NCBI GenBank assembly: GCA_030835125.1
Contig: JAUQWM010000039.1
Coordinates: 1-64,000, forward strand
From: Gemmatimonadaceae bacterium
GTDB lineage: Bacteria > Gemmatimonadota > Gemmatimonadetes > Gemmatimonadales > Gemmatimonadaceae
Reading direction: 5' to 3'
Length of the DNA stretch: 64,000 nucleotides
Part shown: piece after piece, positions 32,522 to 41,798 of the stretch
How the letters are laid out: the number at the start of each line of letters is the position of its first letter
How positions within the stretch are numbered: the first letter of the stretch is position 1
Notes under the pieces: model-generated
What the model was told of the DNA's origin: nothing
Databases searched by the model: none
Seen by the model: the letters and a program-made list of their open reading frames with translations, nothing else
Translations under genes and position numbers: made by a program

Positions 32522-33949
32522 TCACGCAGCGCCCGCAGGCAACTCAAGTACCGCGAGTTGAAGGCGTTCGGCGAACTCCTGGTCGGCGGCGCGCAGGTAG
32601 CGCGCACGTTCAAGGCTGTGGATAACGGTGGAATGATCCCGACCCCCGAACGCGTTTCCAATATCTGCAAGGTGCGCATTCAACAATTCACGTGACAAAA
32701 GCATCGCGGCCTGTCGCGGCACCGCGACCTCACGCGTGCGGCTCTTCGACGTCAACGCCGCGGCGCTGACGCCCCATGCCTTTGCGACCGCCGACTGGAT
32801 GCTGGTGATCGAAAGGCCCCGACCCTCACTGCCAACGCCGGCGCCGGGAGCCGCCGGGCGAATCCGATCACGCAGCGCCTCGATCGCGAGGTCGACGGTG
32901 ACGGGTTGCTGTCGCAGTGAAGCGAAGGCAATGAGCTTGATGATACAGCCCTCGAGCTCACGCACGCTGGAGCGGACGTGCTCCGCGATCAGGTGCAGGA
33001 CGTCGTCCGGGATGGTGTGCTGCAGGTGGTCCTGCTGGGCCTTGCTGCGGAGGATGGCGATGCGGTGCTCGAAATCGGGAAACTCGATGTCCGCGACCAT
33101 GCCCCATTGGAACCGTGTAACGAGCCGGGCCTCGATGCCGGGAATCTCGCTTGGCGGACGATCGCTGGTCATGATGATCTGGCGACCGCCCTCATAGAGC
33201 GCATTGAAGGTGTGGAAGAACTCCTCCTGCGTGGCTTCCTTGCCCTTCAGGAAGTGGACGTCGTCAACCAGGAGGAGATCGAGTTCACGGAATCGGCGGC
33301 GGAAGTCGTGTGTGGTCCGCGCCTGGATCGACATGACGTACTCGTTGGTGAACTGCTCCGCGCCGAGGTAGGCGGCCCGGAGCGCAGGCCGTCGCGCCAG
33401 GATGGCATGTGCAACGGCCTGCATCAGGTGCGTCTTGCCGATCCCGGTCGCGCCGTAGATGAACAGCGGATTGAAATCGCGTCCTGGTGCTTCGGCCACG
33501 GCGAGCGCAGCGGAGGCTGCGAGCTCGTTGGATTTCCCGATCACGAAGGTGTCGAGCGTGTACTTCGCGTTGAGAAGCGGCCGAGGTGCGCTCATGGCGC
33601 CATTTGCGGCATTGGTGCCGGGGGCCGATGCGGCGGGTGGCTGCGCAACGAACAGGTCCATCTGCACGCGCTGTCGCGACCGTGCATCAACTATGAATTC
33701 GACGCGACAGGGCTGTCCAAGGGCAATGGGGGCGAGTGACGTCAGGAGCGCGGCGTGCTTGGACTCGTTCCAGTCGGCCGAAAACTGGTCCGGGACGGCG
33801 ACCGTGAGCTTGTCGCCACGGAGCTCGACGGCTTGCGTCGGCTCCAGCCAGGTCCGGAAGGTGTGCTCCGCTATTTCGCGCCGCGCGCATTCAAGCAATC
33901 GACTCCAGACTTCTTGCGGCGCCAGATCCATGTCTGTTGAAAAGCTCAA
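32522..33949 (-). CDS. dnaA: Chromosomal replication initiator DnaA
   Basis: DnaA binds origin boxes, oligomerises with ATP and opens the origin. The 475-residue protein has the N-terminal domain (EVWSRLLECARREIAEHTFRTW), a linker, the AAA+ domain with Walker A GATGIGKTHL and Walker B LLLVDDVHFL, an RLVTRFQWG box, and the C-terminal DNA-binding domain with REVAVPRQAAMLLSRELL and the GGRDHSTVIHS signature. Met1 (33949) or Met7 may start it. A promoter is seen upstream (33959-33987). dnaN follows; rpmH is divergent, the order found at many bacterial origins. Confidence 0.97.
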   Translation of the reverse strand: MSFSTDMDLAPQEVWSRLLECARREIAEHTFRTWLEPTQAVELRGDKLTVAVPDQFSADWNESKHAALLTSLAPIALGQPCRVEFIVDARSRQRVQMDLFVAQPPAASAPGTNAANGAMSAPRPLLNAKYTLDTFVIGKSNELAASAALAVAEAPGRDFNPLFIYGATGIGKTHLMQAVAHAILARRPALRAAYLGAEQFTNEYVMSIQARTTHDFRRRFRELDLLLVDDVHFLKGKEATQEEFFHTFNALYEGGRQIIMTSDRPPSEIPGIEARLVTRFQWGMVADIEFPDFEHRIAILRSKAQQDHLQHTIPDDVLHLIAEHVRSSVRELEGCIIKLIAFASLRQQPVTVDLAIEALRDRIRPAAPGAGVGSEGRGLSITSIQSAVAKAWGVSAAALTSKSRTREVAVPRQAAMLLSRELLNAHLADIGNAFGGRDHSTVIHSLERARYLRAADQEFAERLQLAVLELPAGAA

Positions 33950-33958
33950 GGGGCGGCG

Positions 33959-33987
33959 AAGCTATTCGTACCCTGTTGAAAAGTCAA
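33959..33987 (-). promoter_or_regulatory. Probable dnaA promoter
   Basis: On the minus strand there is TTGACT (33987-33982), a 17-bp spacer, and TAGCTT (33964-33959). The first start codon is about 10 bp after the -10, so a transcript from here would be nearly leaderless, or translation starts at Met7. One CTGTTGAAAAG copy overlaps the -35 and spacer, so it could be an operator. Confidence 0.55.
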
Positions 33988-34038
33988 CGCACAATGTCCT
34001 GCACACGTTTTCACCCTGCGAAGTGCCCTCCTAAGGCG

Positions 34039-34068
34039 TTGACATGCTTGCGGTAAGGGCGGTACGTT
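34039..34068 (+). promoter_or_regulatory. Probable rpmH operon promoter
   Basis: There is TTGACA at 34039-34044 and TACGTT at 34063-34068 with an 18-bp spacer, about 50 bp before the rpmH start. The -35 is perfect. It would drive rpmH-rnpA-yidD-yidC and possibly mnmE. Confidence 0.65.
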
Positions 34069-34119
34069 TCTCTCCCTCGCATGGCTGGCCAGTTCAGTTT
34101 TGTCTCACATACGTAGCTT

Positions 34120-34284
34120 ATGGGAAAGCCCACCTATCGTCCGCGCAACAAGCGCCGAATCCGGAAGCATGGTTTTCGCACCCGGATGTCGACGCGCTGG
34201 GGGCGCGAAGTGCTCAGTCGCCGGCGCAAGAAGGGTCGGAAGCGCCTGACCGTGCAGCTTCCGTCCAAGTACGCCGCCGCGTAA
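34120..34284 (+). CDS. rpmH: Ribosomal protein L34
   Basis: This 54-residue, very basic protein begins [20 protein letters not shown], followed by [20 protein letters not shown], the unmistakable L34 sequence of the large ribosomal subunit. It ends [12 protein letters not shown], slightly longer than the most common L34. It is the first gene of the plus-strand block rpmH-rnpA-yidD-yidC-mnmE, divergent from dnaA, a very conserved arrangement. Confidence 0.97.
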   Translation: MGKPTYRPRNKRRIRKHGFRTRMSTRWGREVLSRRRKKGRKRLTVQLPSKYAAA

Positions 34285-34291
34285 GCCGCGC

Positions 34292-34627
34292 CTGCGCTCC
34301 TCGCGAGCGCAGCGCATCAGCCGTGGCGCAGAAATCCGGCGTGTGCAGCAAGAGGGGAAAGTCGTACGGACCCGGCACCTGTCGTTCCGGGCGTGCGCTT
34401 CCCCTCTCGGTTTTCCAAGGGTCGGGATCATCGTGCCGCGGCACGGGCGAAACGCGGTGGATCGCAACCGCCTGAAGCGCCGCTTGCGCGAGATCGTGCG
34501 ACAGGATGTCCTTCCTGCCGACCGAGGGGTCGACATCATCGTCCGGGCGGCGCCCGCGGCGTATGCCCTTCCGTTCGCCGACCTGCGCGCGGAAGTGCAT
34601 GGCGCGATCAGCCGCCTGGTGAGTTGA
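34292..34627 (+). CDS. rnpA: RNase P protein component (start uncertain)
   Basis: The protein subunit of RNase P binds the 5' leader of pre-tRNA together with rnpB RNA. The core is clear: [29 protein letters not shown] (read in two parts), the RNR box that packs on the RNA. The conserved N-terminal stretch, reading [15 protein letters not shown], continues upstream of the first canonical start (GTG 34343), yet the frame has no ATG, GTG or TTG between its stop at 34247 and that GTG. I took the CTG at 34292 as a provisional start; ATC at 34316 or the truncated GTG form are alternatives. It lies 8 bp after rpmH and 14 bp before yidD. Confidence 0.85.
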   Translation: MRSSRAQRISRGAEIRRVQQEGKVVRTRHLSFRACASPLGFPRVGIIVPRHGRNAVDRNRLKRRLREIVRQDVLPADRGVDIIVRAAPAAYALPFADLRAEVHGAISRLVS

Positions 34628-34640
34628 AACAGGAGCCACC

Positions 34641-34850
34641 ATGCGCTCCGTCCTGATAGCGCTGGTTCGCATCTACCAGCTCTTCCTTGGCCCCTTGCTG
34701 CCGTCCGCGTGCCGCTTCACACCTTCGTGCTCGGCCTACGCCCTGGAAGCGCTCGAGAAGCACGGAGCGTGGAGGGGGCTGCTGCTGAGCGTCCGCCGGA
34801 TTGGACGGTGTCATCCGTTCCATATCGGTGGATATGATCCCGTTCCCTGA
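34641..34850 (+). CDS. yidD: Membrane protein insertion efficiency factor YidD
   Basis: The 69-residue protein has the family signature almost throughout: [35 protein letters not shown], then [17 protein letters not shown]. It has three Cys and an amphipathic N-terminal helix, and assists YidC-dependent membrane protein insertion at the inner face of the membrane. An AGGAG Shine-Dalgarno precedes the ATG closely. It lies between rnpA and yidC, the standard place. Confidence 0.96.
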   Translation: MRSVLIALVRIYQLFLGPLLPSACRFTPSCSAYALEALEKHGAWRGLLLSVRRIGRCHPFHIGGYDPVP

Positions 34851-34867
34851 ACCCTCGTAAAGTGCAC

Positions 34868-36529
34868 ATGGACCGACGCACGGTATTGGCGCTGGTGCTG
34901 GTTGCGGCGGTCATCCTGCTGACGCCCAAGCTCTTTCCGCCGCCGCCCGCACCGATCCTGCCGGCGGATAGCGTTGGCGTCGTGGCCGATACGGTGCGGC
35001 CGGCCGCGGACTCGCAGGTGACGACGCCCGCTGCCGCGGTGACGGAAGCGGCGCCTCGCTCCGAGTCCCTCGCCGTAAGGATTCCGGCCGAGACGCTGCT
35101 CGTCGCCGACAGCAACGCGGCGCTGTCGTTCGTGAACGTCGGCGGCGCGCTTCAGGCCGTGGAAATGCTGCAGTACCGGTCCCTGGGCGGCGAACAAGGC
35201 CAGGTGCGCCTCGAGGGGCGCGGAAGTCCGCTGTTGAGTTTCCGCGGGATCGTGGGACGTGACACCGTCGCCTTCGACACGGCGACCTTCCGCATCCTCG
35301 CGCGCGACGCCTCGGGCCGCACCGAGCGCATTGCGTGGGAAGGCATTGTCGGCGCCGACACGCTCGCGATCGAGTATGCCATCGACCCGGACAGCTTCCT
35401 GGTGAAGGTGGATGGTCGAGTCCGCGGGCCGCTGGCGTCGAACGGGTTCATCCTCATGGACTTCGCTCCGACGCTCGGATCGTATGAGGCAGACTCCATC
35501 GATGACCAGCGACACTTCGGGTTCGCGTACGAAGTCGAACGACGCGGATCGAAGGGCACGGCGTTCGGCAAGCTCGATCCGGCGGAACGGGTGGTGATTC
35601 CCGGGCCGCTGACCTGGGTGGCCCTGAAGAGCAAGTACTTCATCGTCGGCGTGCTGGCGCGTGACAGCGTGTCGCCCATGGCCGAGTTCTCCATGACGGG
35701 CCTGGAGCGGACGTCGCGAACGCCGACCCGAGCGCAGGGCACGGCGGTCATCCAGCCGCGGCAGGGGGCGTTCTCACTCGACGTCTACGCCGGGCCCCAG
35801 CAGGCGACCCGCTTGCAGGCCCTGGGTCGCGACTTCGAGAACTCGAATCCGTATGGCGGATTCATGCAGCCGGTGGTCCAGCCGTTCGCCGGGCTGGTGA
35901 TGAGCGTGCTCCTCTGGATGCGGCACACGTTCGACATCGGGTACGGCTGGGTCCTGGTGATCTTCGGCGTGGCGGTTCGGCTCATCCTCTGGCCGCTCAA
36001 CCAGACGGCCATGCGCACCAGCATGAAGATGCAGCGCATCCAGCCGGAGCTGACGGCGTTGCAGACGCGCTACAAGAGCGACCCGCAGAAGCTGCAGAGC
36101 GAGATGATGCGCGTGTACAAGGAACACGGCATGAGTCCGTTCAGCATGTTCTCCGGGTGCCTGCCGCTGCTGTTGCCGATGCCGGTGCTGTTCGCGCTGT
36201 TCTTCGTCTTCCAGAGCACCATCGAGTTTCGCGGCGTGTCCTTCCTGTGGCTGGCGGACATTTCCCAGAAGGACCCGTTCTACATCCTTCCGCTGGTGAT
36301 GGGCGTCTCGATGTTCGTCCTGTCCTGGATCGGGACGCGGAATACGCCGCCCAATCCGCAGGCGAAGATGATGATGTACATCTTCCCGGTCATGATGACG
36401 TTCCTGCTCGCCAACCTGGCCTCGGGGCTGAACCTCTACTACGCGGTGCAGAACGTTGCCGCGCTGCCGCAGCAATGGTTGATCGCGAACGAGCGCGCAA
36501 AAGCGGCCAGCAAGACGAAGAAGGGATAG
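34868..36529 (+). CDS. yidC: Membrane protein insertase YidC
   Basis: YidC inserts and folds inner-membrane proteins with or without Sec. From the ATG at 34868 (GTG at 34862 is an alternative) the product has 553 residues: an N-terminal helix ([18 protein letters not shown]), a large periplasmic domain as in Gram-negative YidC1, then the five-helix core containing the hydrophilic-groove Arg in [14 protein letters not shown], a [24 protein letters not shown] coiled coil, and [22 protein letters not shown]. The tail is basic (AAKTKKG-like), consistent with ribosome contact. It is followed by mnmE after 37 bp. Confidence 0.96.
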   Translation: MDRRTVLALVLVAAVILLTPKLFPPPPAPILPADSVGVVADTVRPAADSQVTTPAAAVTEAAPRSESLAVRIPAETLLVADSNAALSFVNVGGALQAVEMLQYRSLGGEQGQVRLEGRGSPLLSFRGIVGRDTVAFDTATFRILARDASGRTERIAWEGIVGADTLAIEYAIDPDSFLVKVDGRVRGPLASNGFILMDFAPTLGSYEADSIDDQRHFGFAYEVERRGSKGTAFGKLDPAERVVIPGPLTWVALKSKYFIVGVLARDSVSPMAEFSMTGLERTSRTPTRAQGTAVIQPRQGAFSLDVYAGPQQATRLQALGRDFENSNPYGGFMQPVVQPFAGLVMSVLLWMRHTFDIGYGWVLVIFGVAVRLILWPLNQTAMRTSMKMQRIQPELTALQTRYKSDPQKLQSEMMRVYKEHGMSPFSMFSGCLPLLLPMPVLFALFFVFQSTIEFRGVSFLWLADISQKDPFYILPLVMGVSMFVLSWIGTRNTPPNPQAKMMMYIFPVMMTFLLANLASGLNLYYAVQNVAALPQQWLIANERAKAASKTKKG

Positions 36530-36566
36530 GCGCGGAATCGCGCGCCGACGGCGGTCGGGGACGTTG

Positions 36567-37919
36567 ATGGTTCCCGATGACACGATTGTCGCCGTGTCGA
36601 CGGCGTCCGGGCGCGGGGCGATCGCCATCACGCGGATGAGCGGCCCTCGCGCGCACGAGATCGCGCGACGATGCCTCTCGGCCTGGCCCGCCGGGCCGCG
36701 TCTCGCGAGCCTCAGCGAAGTCCGCGATCCGCGCACCGGGGAGACGGTGGATCGCGCCATCGTCACGACATTCGTGCGACCGCAATCCTTCACGGGTGAA
36801 GACCTGGTCGAGATCAGCGGCCACGGAGGAGTACTCTCGCCAGCCGCGGTGGCCGCCTTGCTGATCCGTGAGGGCGCGCGCCAGGCCGAGCCCGGGGAAT
36901 TCACGCGCCGCGCGGTGTTGAACGGAAAGCTCGACCTCCTGCAGGCCGAGGGCATCGCGAGCATCGTCGACGCGCGGACGGAGGCGGCGCGACGCGGAGC
37001 GCTGCACAACGTCGATGGCGGAGTGTCGCGCCAGATCGGCATGCTTCGCGGAGCGATCCTCGATCTCGAGGCGCTGCTTGCCTATGACATCGACTTCCCG
37101 GAGGAGGATGACGGGCCGATTGGCCGCGACCGTGTCGAGCGTGCTCTTGCGGAGGTACAACACCATCTCGCCGACCTGATGGCGAGCGTGCGGCTGGGCG
37201 AAATGGTGCGAGAAGGGGCCGTCGTGGTTCTTGCCGGGCGCCCCAACGCCGGCAAGTCGTCACTGTTCAACGCGCTGCTGGGTCTGGAGCGCGCGATCGT
37301 CCACGAGACGCCCGGCACCACGCGCGATGCGATCGAAGCGGTGATCGAGGCCGGGCGCTGGCCCCTGCGCCTGGTCGACACGGCCGGCCTTCGCGAAAGC
37401 AGTGATGAAATCGAACGAACCGGTGTCGAGATCAGCCAGCGCTACCTTGCCGGCGCGCACGTCGTGCTGGTCTGTGGCGCGAGTGAGGATGAACTCCGCG
37501 CAACGAGCGATGCCGTACACACGGTCACAGCGGCCCCTCAGGTTCGTGTCCGGACGAAGGCCGACCTTGTCGGGGAACCCGGCGCCATCGCCGCGCCCGC
37601 CGCGATTGCCGTCAGCGCGCTGAGGCGGGACGGGCTGGTTGACCTCGTTGGCGCGATAGAGCAGACGCTCGACGAGGCGTATGGCTCGCTGGATCCCGAG
37701 CTGCCCTTGCTGACCCGAGCCCGGCACCAGGCGGCGCTGACGAATGCCGCCGCGGAACTCGCGTTGTTCGCGGAGCTTCAGGGCACGAACGCGGTTCCGG
37801 CGACCATCGCGGCGGTGCACCTGCGCTCGGCGAGCCAGGCGCTCGAGGCGCTGGTCGGGTCAATCGATGTAGAGGACGTGCTGTCGCGGGTGTTCTCGAC
37901 CTTCTGCGTCGGCAAGTAG
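36567..37919 (+). CDS. mnmE: tRNA modification GTPase MnmE
   Basis: MnmE acts with MnmG on tRNA wobble uridines, using K+-stimulated GTP hydrolysis and a formyl-folate domain. The 450-residue protein shows [22 protein letters not shown] at the N-terminus, [27 protein letters not shown], a G domain with [23 protein letters not shown] and DTAGLR, and ends with the invariant FCVGK motif whose Cys is needed for modification. It closes the rpmH-yidC block. The ATG at 36567 was chosen over the preceding TTG. Confidence 0.96.
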   Translation: MVPDDTIVAVSTASGRGAIAITRMSGPRAHEIARRCLSAWPAGPRLASLSEVRDPRTGETVDRAIVTTFVRPQSFTGEDLVEISGHGGVLSPAAVAALLIREGARQAEPGEFTRRAVLNGKLDLLQAEGIASIVDARTEAARRGALHNVDGGVSRQIGMLRGAILDLEALLAYDIDFPEEDDGPIGRDRVERALAEVQHHLADLMASVRLGEMVREGAVVVLAGRPNAGKSSLFNALLGLERAIVHETPGTTRDAIEAVIEAGRWPLRLVDTAGLRESSDEIERTGVEISQRYLAGAHVVLVCGASEDELRATSDAVHTVTAAPQVRVRTKADLVGEPGAIAAPAAIAVSALRRDGLVDLVGAIEQTLDEAYGSLDPELPLLTRARHQAALTNAAAELALFAELQGTNAVPATIAAVHLRSASQALEALVGSIDVEDVLSRVFSTFCVGK

Positions 37920-37926
37920 GGCCGGG

Positions 37927-38868
37927 TCAGGCCGAGGCGGTGGCGGAGGAATCGACGGCGTCGATGATCTCGTGCGCCGATGCACGGATCGCCCAGGCCG
38001 CACCATGCATCTCGATCGCGGGCGCCACGAGTCGCGAACCGACGAAGTAACCGGCTCGCTCGGGAACGACCATCCGGTCGATGATCCTGGCCTCATCGGG
38101 AATCCCACTGGACAGGTACCTGAGCCGGAGGCCCAACGCCGCGTGGTCGAACTCACTGAGCACCGAACGCGTCAGCATCGGCTCGAGTTCGCGCACCCTC
38201 GCGAATTGCCGGCGCGCGTAGCCGAAGTACTCCCAGGCAGCGTGTCCCGGGCTCACGAGGCGCGCGACCTCGACGGCCAGGCCTTCGTTGACGACATGTT
38301 CCCCGAGGGACGCGCGACGGCCGGTCTCCCAGTACGAATAGTAGCCGTCCGCCTCCTCGATGAGCGGTCGCATCTCACTGTGGCTTCGCGGCGACGTATA
38401 GCGAACGGCGTGCGCGATTTCGTGGGCCAGCCACATGGGGATCAGCTCGGGATCGAGACCGAGACCATGCGTATCCGGGTTTGCGACGCCGGTGAAGTGC
38501 TCGAGGCAGACGAAGGCGGTACCGCGGCCCGCGACAACGAGTTCACCCGCGTTGGCGGCACCGACGCCGACCATGAGGATGACATCGACATCGACATCGA
38601 CATCGAGCAGTGCGGCGCACTGCGCCTCGGCGCTGCGTGCGAGCGCGACCACGTCGGTGCGCTCCAGCATCGCGAGGAGGTCCGTGCGATCCGCAAGCGC
38701 CGCCATCCTCGCCACTTCCGCGAAATGCGGCGTGTCGGGATCGAGGACATAGTTGTGCCAGTACGCGGCCAGCCGGTGGCGATGTGCGTCGTAGTATTGA
38801 AGATATGCGTCAACCCGGTCGGAGCTGTTCAGGACTGCAAGAAAGTCCGGCAGCAGGTTGACGAGCAT
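37927..38868 (-). CDS. Putative zincin metalloprotease (DUF2268-like)
   Basis: The 313-residue protein has an HExxH zinc-binding helix, WLAHEIAHAVRY, with a candidate third ligand Glu in NEGLAVEVARLV about 55 residues later, the usual Gluzincin-like spacing. The general layout recalls DUF2268 'predicted Zn-dependent protease' proteins, but that assignment is by eye. No signal peptide is obvious, so it is probably cytosolic. A run of alternating Asp-Val residues near residue 90 is encoded by a hexamer tandem repeat. It is convergent with mnmE and has its own promoter. Confidence 0.72.
   Translation of the reverse strand: MLVNLLPDFLAVLNSSDRVDAYLQYYDAHRHRLAAYWHNYVLDPDTPHFAEVARMAALADRTDLLAMLERTDVVALARSAEAQCAALLDVDVDVDVILMVGVGAANAGELVVAGRGTAFVCLEHFTGVANPDTHGLGLDPELIPMWLAHEIAHAVRYTSPRSHSEMRPLIEEADGYYSYWETGRRASLGEHVVNEGLAVEVARLVSPGHAAWEYFGYARRQFARVRELEPMLTRSVLSEFDHAALGLRLRYLSSGIPDEARIIDRMVVPERAGYFVGSRLVAPAIEMHGAAWAIRASAHEIIDAVDSSATASA
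38580..38606. repeat. Hexamer tandem repeat inside the zincin gene
   Basis: GACATC is repeated about four and a half times and encodes alternating Asp and Val in the minus-strand product. Such a run is prone to slippage and could vary in copy number between strains without breaking the frame. Confidence 0.8.
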
Positions 38869-38921
38869 CTACACCAGGGCGCGGGTGGGCGGCGCAGGCG
38901 ATCAGGAAAAAAACGCGCGGT

Positions 38922-38950
38922 ATGATACTCGCGCCGATCATCATCAACAA
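38922..38950 (-). promoter_or_regulatory. Candidate promoter of the zincin gene
   Basis: On the minus strand there is TTGTTG (38950-38945), a 17-bp spacer, and TATCAT (38927-38922), about 50 bp before the start codon at 38868. A T7 run just after (38914-38908 region) with CGCGCG on both sides could also help terminate upp. Confidence 0.5.
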
Positions 38951-38971
38951 GAGAGCGCGCGCGAATGTTCG

Positions 38972-39619
38972 TCAGCGCGTGCCGAACAGGCGATCGCCGG
39001 CGTCGCCGAGGCCTGGCAGGATGTAGCCGTGGGCGTTCAGTTCACGATCGACCGCGGCAGCGATCACGTGCACATCGGGATGCTCCTCACCCAGGTGTCG
39101 AACGCCTTCCGGAGCGGCGACGAGGCAGAGGAAGCGGATTCGCGTTGCGCCGGCGCGCTTCAATGAAGCAACCGCCGAGGCAGCGCTTCCGCCGGTAGCG
39201 AGCATGGGATCGAGCACGAGAAAATCGCGCTCGGCGGCGTCACCAGGCACCTTGAAGTAGTAGTCCACCGGCTTGAGTGTGTCGTGATCGCGATACAGTC
39301 CGATGTGACCAACGCGAGCGGAGGGCACGAGCCGGAGGATGCCCTCGACCATTCCCAGTCCCGCTCGCAGGATCGGAACGAGCGTCAACTTCTTGCCACT
39401 CACCCGGTAACCTGTCGTTGCCTCAAGTGGCGTGTGCACGGGAACGGGCTCGAGGGGCAGGGCGCTGGTCGCCTCGTACGCCAGGAGCATCGCCAGCTCA
39501 TCGACCAGTTCCTTGAAGATCTTGGTCGGTGTGTCGCGGCTGCGCAGCAGCGAGATCTTGTGCTGCACCAGCGGGTGGCGAACGATCGTAAGGTTGGCAT
39601 GCGCCGGGGTGGTGTCCAT
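38972..39619 (-). CDS. upp: Uracil phosphoribosyltransferase
   Basis: Upp salvages uracil to UMP with PRPP. From the ATG at 39619 the product has 215 residues: [17 protein letters not shown] at the N-terminus, [22 protein letters not shown], the PRPP loop [16 protein letters not shown] and the uracil-binding C-terminal ...[20 protein letters not shown]. All are standard. A TTG at 39628 is an alternative start. It is divergent from the beta-CASP nuclease gene with a 56-bp gap. Confidence 0.95.
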   Translation of the reverse strand: MDTTPAHANLTIVRHPLVQHKISLLRSRDTPTKIFKELVDELAMLLAYEATSALPLEPVPVHTPLEATTGYRVSGKKLTLVPILRAGLGMVEGILRLVPSARVGHIGLYRDHDTLKPVDYYFKVPGDAAERDFLVLDPMLATGGSAASAVASLKRAGATRIRFLCLVAAPEGVRHLGEEHPDVHVIAAAVDRELNAHGYILPGLGDAGDRLFGTR

Positions 39620-39675
39620 GTTCGCCAAGGTACTAACTTCGCGCTCATGACAGAATACCGGCTGGCGAGCCCCGG

Positions 39676-41064
39676 ATGACGATGGACATCACGTTTACCG
39701 GCGCGGCTCGCGAAGTGACCGGCTCGTGTCACCTGTTGCGGGTCGGCGACCGGCGCATCGCGCTCGACTGCGGCCTGTTCCAGGGCCATCGCACGGAGGC
39801 GAGCCAGAAGAACCGCACCCTGCCGCTCCCGGTGGAGCAACTGTCGGCGCTGGTGCTCTCGCACGCGCACATCGACCACGCCGGCCGCATCCCGTTCCTG
39901 GTGCGAAACGGATTCGAGGGTCCCATCTATTGTACGCCGGCAACACGGGACTTGTCGGCGTACATGCTCATGGACTCCGCGTTCATCCAGGAGAAGGACG
40001 CGGAGCACCTGGCGCGCCGCGGAAAGGGCTACGTCGAACCGCTCTACGGCTCGCAGGACGTCGCCAGGACGCTCGAGCGCATGATTGCGATGCCATATGG
40101 TCGCCGGTTCGAAGTGACTCCCGGCGTCACGGCGACCTTTGTCGACGCGGGACACATCCTGGGCTCCGCGTCGGTCCTTCTCGATTGCCGCGAAGGGCCG
40201 GTGGAGCGCCGACTCGTGTTTTCCGGCGACATCGGGCGCTGGGCGCTGCCGATCATCAGGGATCCGCAGATCCCCGACGGGGCCGATGTGGTCGTCATGG
40301 AATCCACGTATGGCAACCGGGAACACGCCGAGGTCGAGGATGCGCGGAGTCGCCTCGCGTCCATCGTGACCAGCACCGCCGCTCGCGGCGGTCGGGTCAT
40401 GATCCCGGCGTTTGCTGTCGGAAGAACGCAGGAGCTGCTGTACGACCTGCATGGACTGTTCCGCGAGGGACGAATCCCGCGAATCCCCATCTTCGTCGAT
40501 AGTCCGCTGGCGTCAGATGTTACCGCCGTCTTTGAGATGCATCCGGACTGCTTCGATGATGGCGAGGACCTGATCAAGCGTGTTGACGACCTGTTCCGGT
40601 TCGAGCTGGTCCGATACACGCGAAAGGTCGATGAATCGAAGGCGTTGAACGGCATCCGCACACCGATCGTGGTGATTGCGGCATCGGGAATGGCAGAGTC
40701 AGGCCGCATATTGCACCACCTGATGCATGGAGCCTCGGATCCCCGCAACACCATCCTGATCGTCGGCTTCCAGGCTGAACACACGCTGGGACGCCGGATC
40801 GTGGAGAAGCGACCACAAATCCGTGTGTTCGGCGAGGAGATTCCCCTTCGCGCGGAAGTGGAGATCCTCAACGGGTACAGTGCGCATGCCGACCGGACGG
40901 AACTGTTGCGGTGGATCGAGGGCGTCCGTGGCAAGTCGCCATCGTTGAGACAGGTCTACCTGGTTCACGGGGAACCGGAGGCCCAGGACACGTTTGCCAG
41001 GGAACTGATGATCCGCGGACTGGCGACGACCGCTCCGGTCCGGGGCCAGACCGTGTCCTTCTAG
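39676..41064 (+). CDS. Metallo-beta-lactamase/beta-CASP RNA-processing exonuclease-like protein
   Basis: The 462-residue product has the MBL zinc site (SHAHIDHAG at motif 2, [11 protein letters not shown] at motif 3, FSGDIGR at motif 4) and the beta-CASP insertion with [24 protein letters not shown] and the C-terminal [14 protein letters not shown] and VHGEPEAQ. This matches the CPSF73/YsiA-type nuclease branch (often annotated as an exonuclease of the beta-lactamase fold involved in RNA processing), rather than RNase J, which has an extra C-terminal domain. It should be cytosolic and zinc-dependent. Substrate RNA is unknown. Confidence 0.93.
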   Translation: MTMDITFTGAAREVTGSCHLLRVGDRRIALDCGLFQGHRTEASQKNRTLPLPVEQLSALVLSHAHIDHAGRIPFLVRNGFEGPIYCTPATRDLSAYMLMDSAFIQEKDAEHLARRGKGYVEPLYGSQDVARTLERMIAMPYGRRFEVTPGVTATFVDAGHILGSASVLLDCREGPVERRLVFSGDIGRWALPIIRDPQIPDGADVVVMESTYGNREHAEVEDARSRLASIVTSTAARGGRVMIPAFAVGRTQELLYDLHGLFREGRIPRIPIFVDSPLASDVTAVFEMHPDCFDDGEDLIKRVDDLFRFELVRYTRKVDESKALNGIRTPIVVIAASGMAESGRILHHLMHGASDPRNTILIVGFQAEHTLGRRIVEKRPQIRVFGEEIPLRAEVEILNGYSAHADRTELLRWIEGVRGKSPSLRQVYLVHGEPEAQDTFARELMIRGLATTAPVRGQTVSF

Positions 41065-41188
41065 GGAATCGCGCCCCGGCGACGTGGCCTGCCGGTGTTC
41101 CCGGTATGCGGCTATTCTCAACGACACGCCCCGACGCGGACGCTGCAGGGGATGCCGTACTCGTGCCTGACCACGACGCGATGCAGAG

Positions 41189-41791
41189 ATGAGCCGATCC
41201 ACTGCGCGGACGCTGACGGGGTATGCCATAGCGACCGCCCTCACGGCGTGGGGCCTGAGCTTCCTGGCAGTCGTCGCGTGGGGGGCTCGCGACATGGCGC
41301 GCCCCTCTGATGCGATCGTCGTGCTCGGTGCGGCGCAGTACGCAGGCAAGCCGTCACCGGTGTTGAAGGCGCGACTCGACCATGCCGTCGGACTCTGGAA
41401 GCAGGGAATGGCCTCGTGGCTGGTATTGACTGGCGGTCGAGGAACGGGGGACACAACGAGCGAGGCCGACGTTGGGCGGCGCTATGCGTTGCGCGCCGGG
41501 GTAGCCGACAGCGCGATCCTGCTCGAAAACAAGGGACGCACGACGACCGCCAGCCTCGAGGCGGTTGCGCGCATCATGAATGAGAAGCACCTCGAACAGG
41601 CCATCCTCGTGAGCGACCCGTTCCACATGCTCCGCCTCCAGATCCTCGCCCAGCGCTTCGGTGTGCGCTCGGTAACCTCCCCAACGCGTACCAGCCCGAT
41701 CTCCGCCAATCGCCTGGAATCAGCAGCATATGTTCTCGGCGAATCGGTGAAGGTGCCGGCGACCATCGTGCTGGGATTGCTGGGCCGCTGA
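41189..41791 (+). CDS. YdcF/ElyC/SanA-family (DUF218) membrane-anchored protein
   Basis: The 200-residue protein has an N-terminal transmembrane helix (about residues 12-33) and a DUF218 domain: DAIVVLGAAQYAGKPSPVLKARLDHA, LVLTGGRGTGDTTSEADVGRRYAL, ENKGRTTTASLEAVARIM and ILVSDPFHMLRLQILAQRFG. DUF218 proteins such as SanA and ElyC affect envelope integrity and undecaprenyl-phosphate lipids; the enzymatic activity is not settled. The gap upstream (41065-41188) shows nothing recognisable. It is followed after 7 bp by a secreted hypothetical. Confidence 0.88.
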   Translation: MSRSTARTLTGYAIATALTAWGLSFLAVVAWGARDMARPSDAIVVLGAAQYAGKPSPVLKARLDHAVGLWKQGMASWLVLTGGRGTGDTTSEADVGRRYALRAGVADSAILLENKGRTTTASLEAVARIMNEKHLEQAILVSDPFHMLRLQILAQRFGVRSVTSPTRTSPISANRLESAAYVLGESVKVPATIVLGLLGR

Positions 41792-41798
41792 CCGGGCA

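Larger units (their letters stand above)
33950..34119. other. dnaA-rpmH intergenic region
   Basis: This 170-bp gap between dnaA and rpmH contains divergent promoters and two direct CTGTTGAAAAG copies (33934-33944, overlapping the dnaA start, and 33973-33983). In many bacteria this gap or its neighbourhood is oriC, but I see no TTATNCACA box cluster or long AT-rich unwinding element, so the origin may lie elsewhere, for example upstream of parA. Confidence 0.4.

Noticed and set aside
32617-32625. TGTGGATAA, a perfect DnaA box
   Set aside because: It lies inside dnaA and is dictated by codons of the conserved T-V-I-H-S motif, so it is not evidence for an origin by itself.
38580-38606. Short tandem repeat considered as a CRISPR-like array
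   Set aside because: The unit is 6 bp without spacers and lies in frame in a coding sequence.
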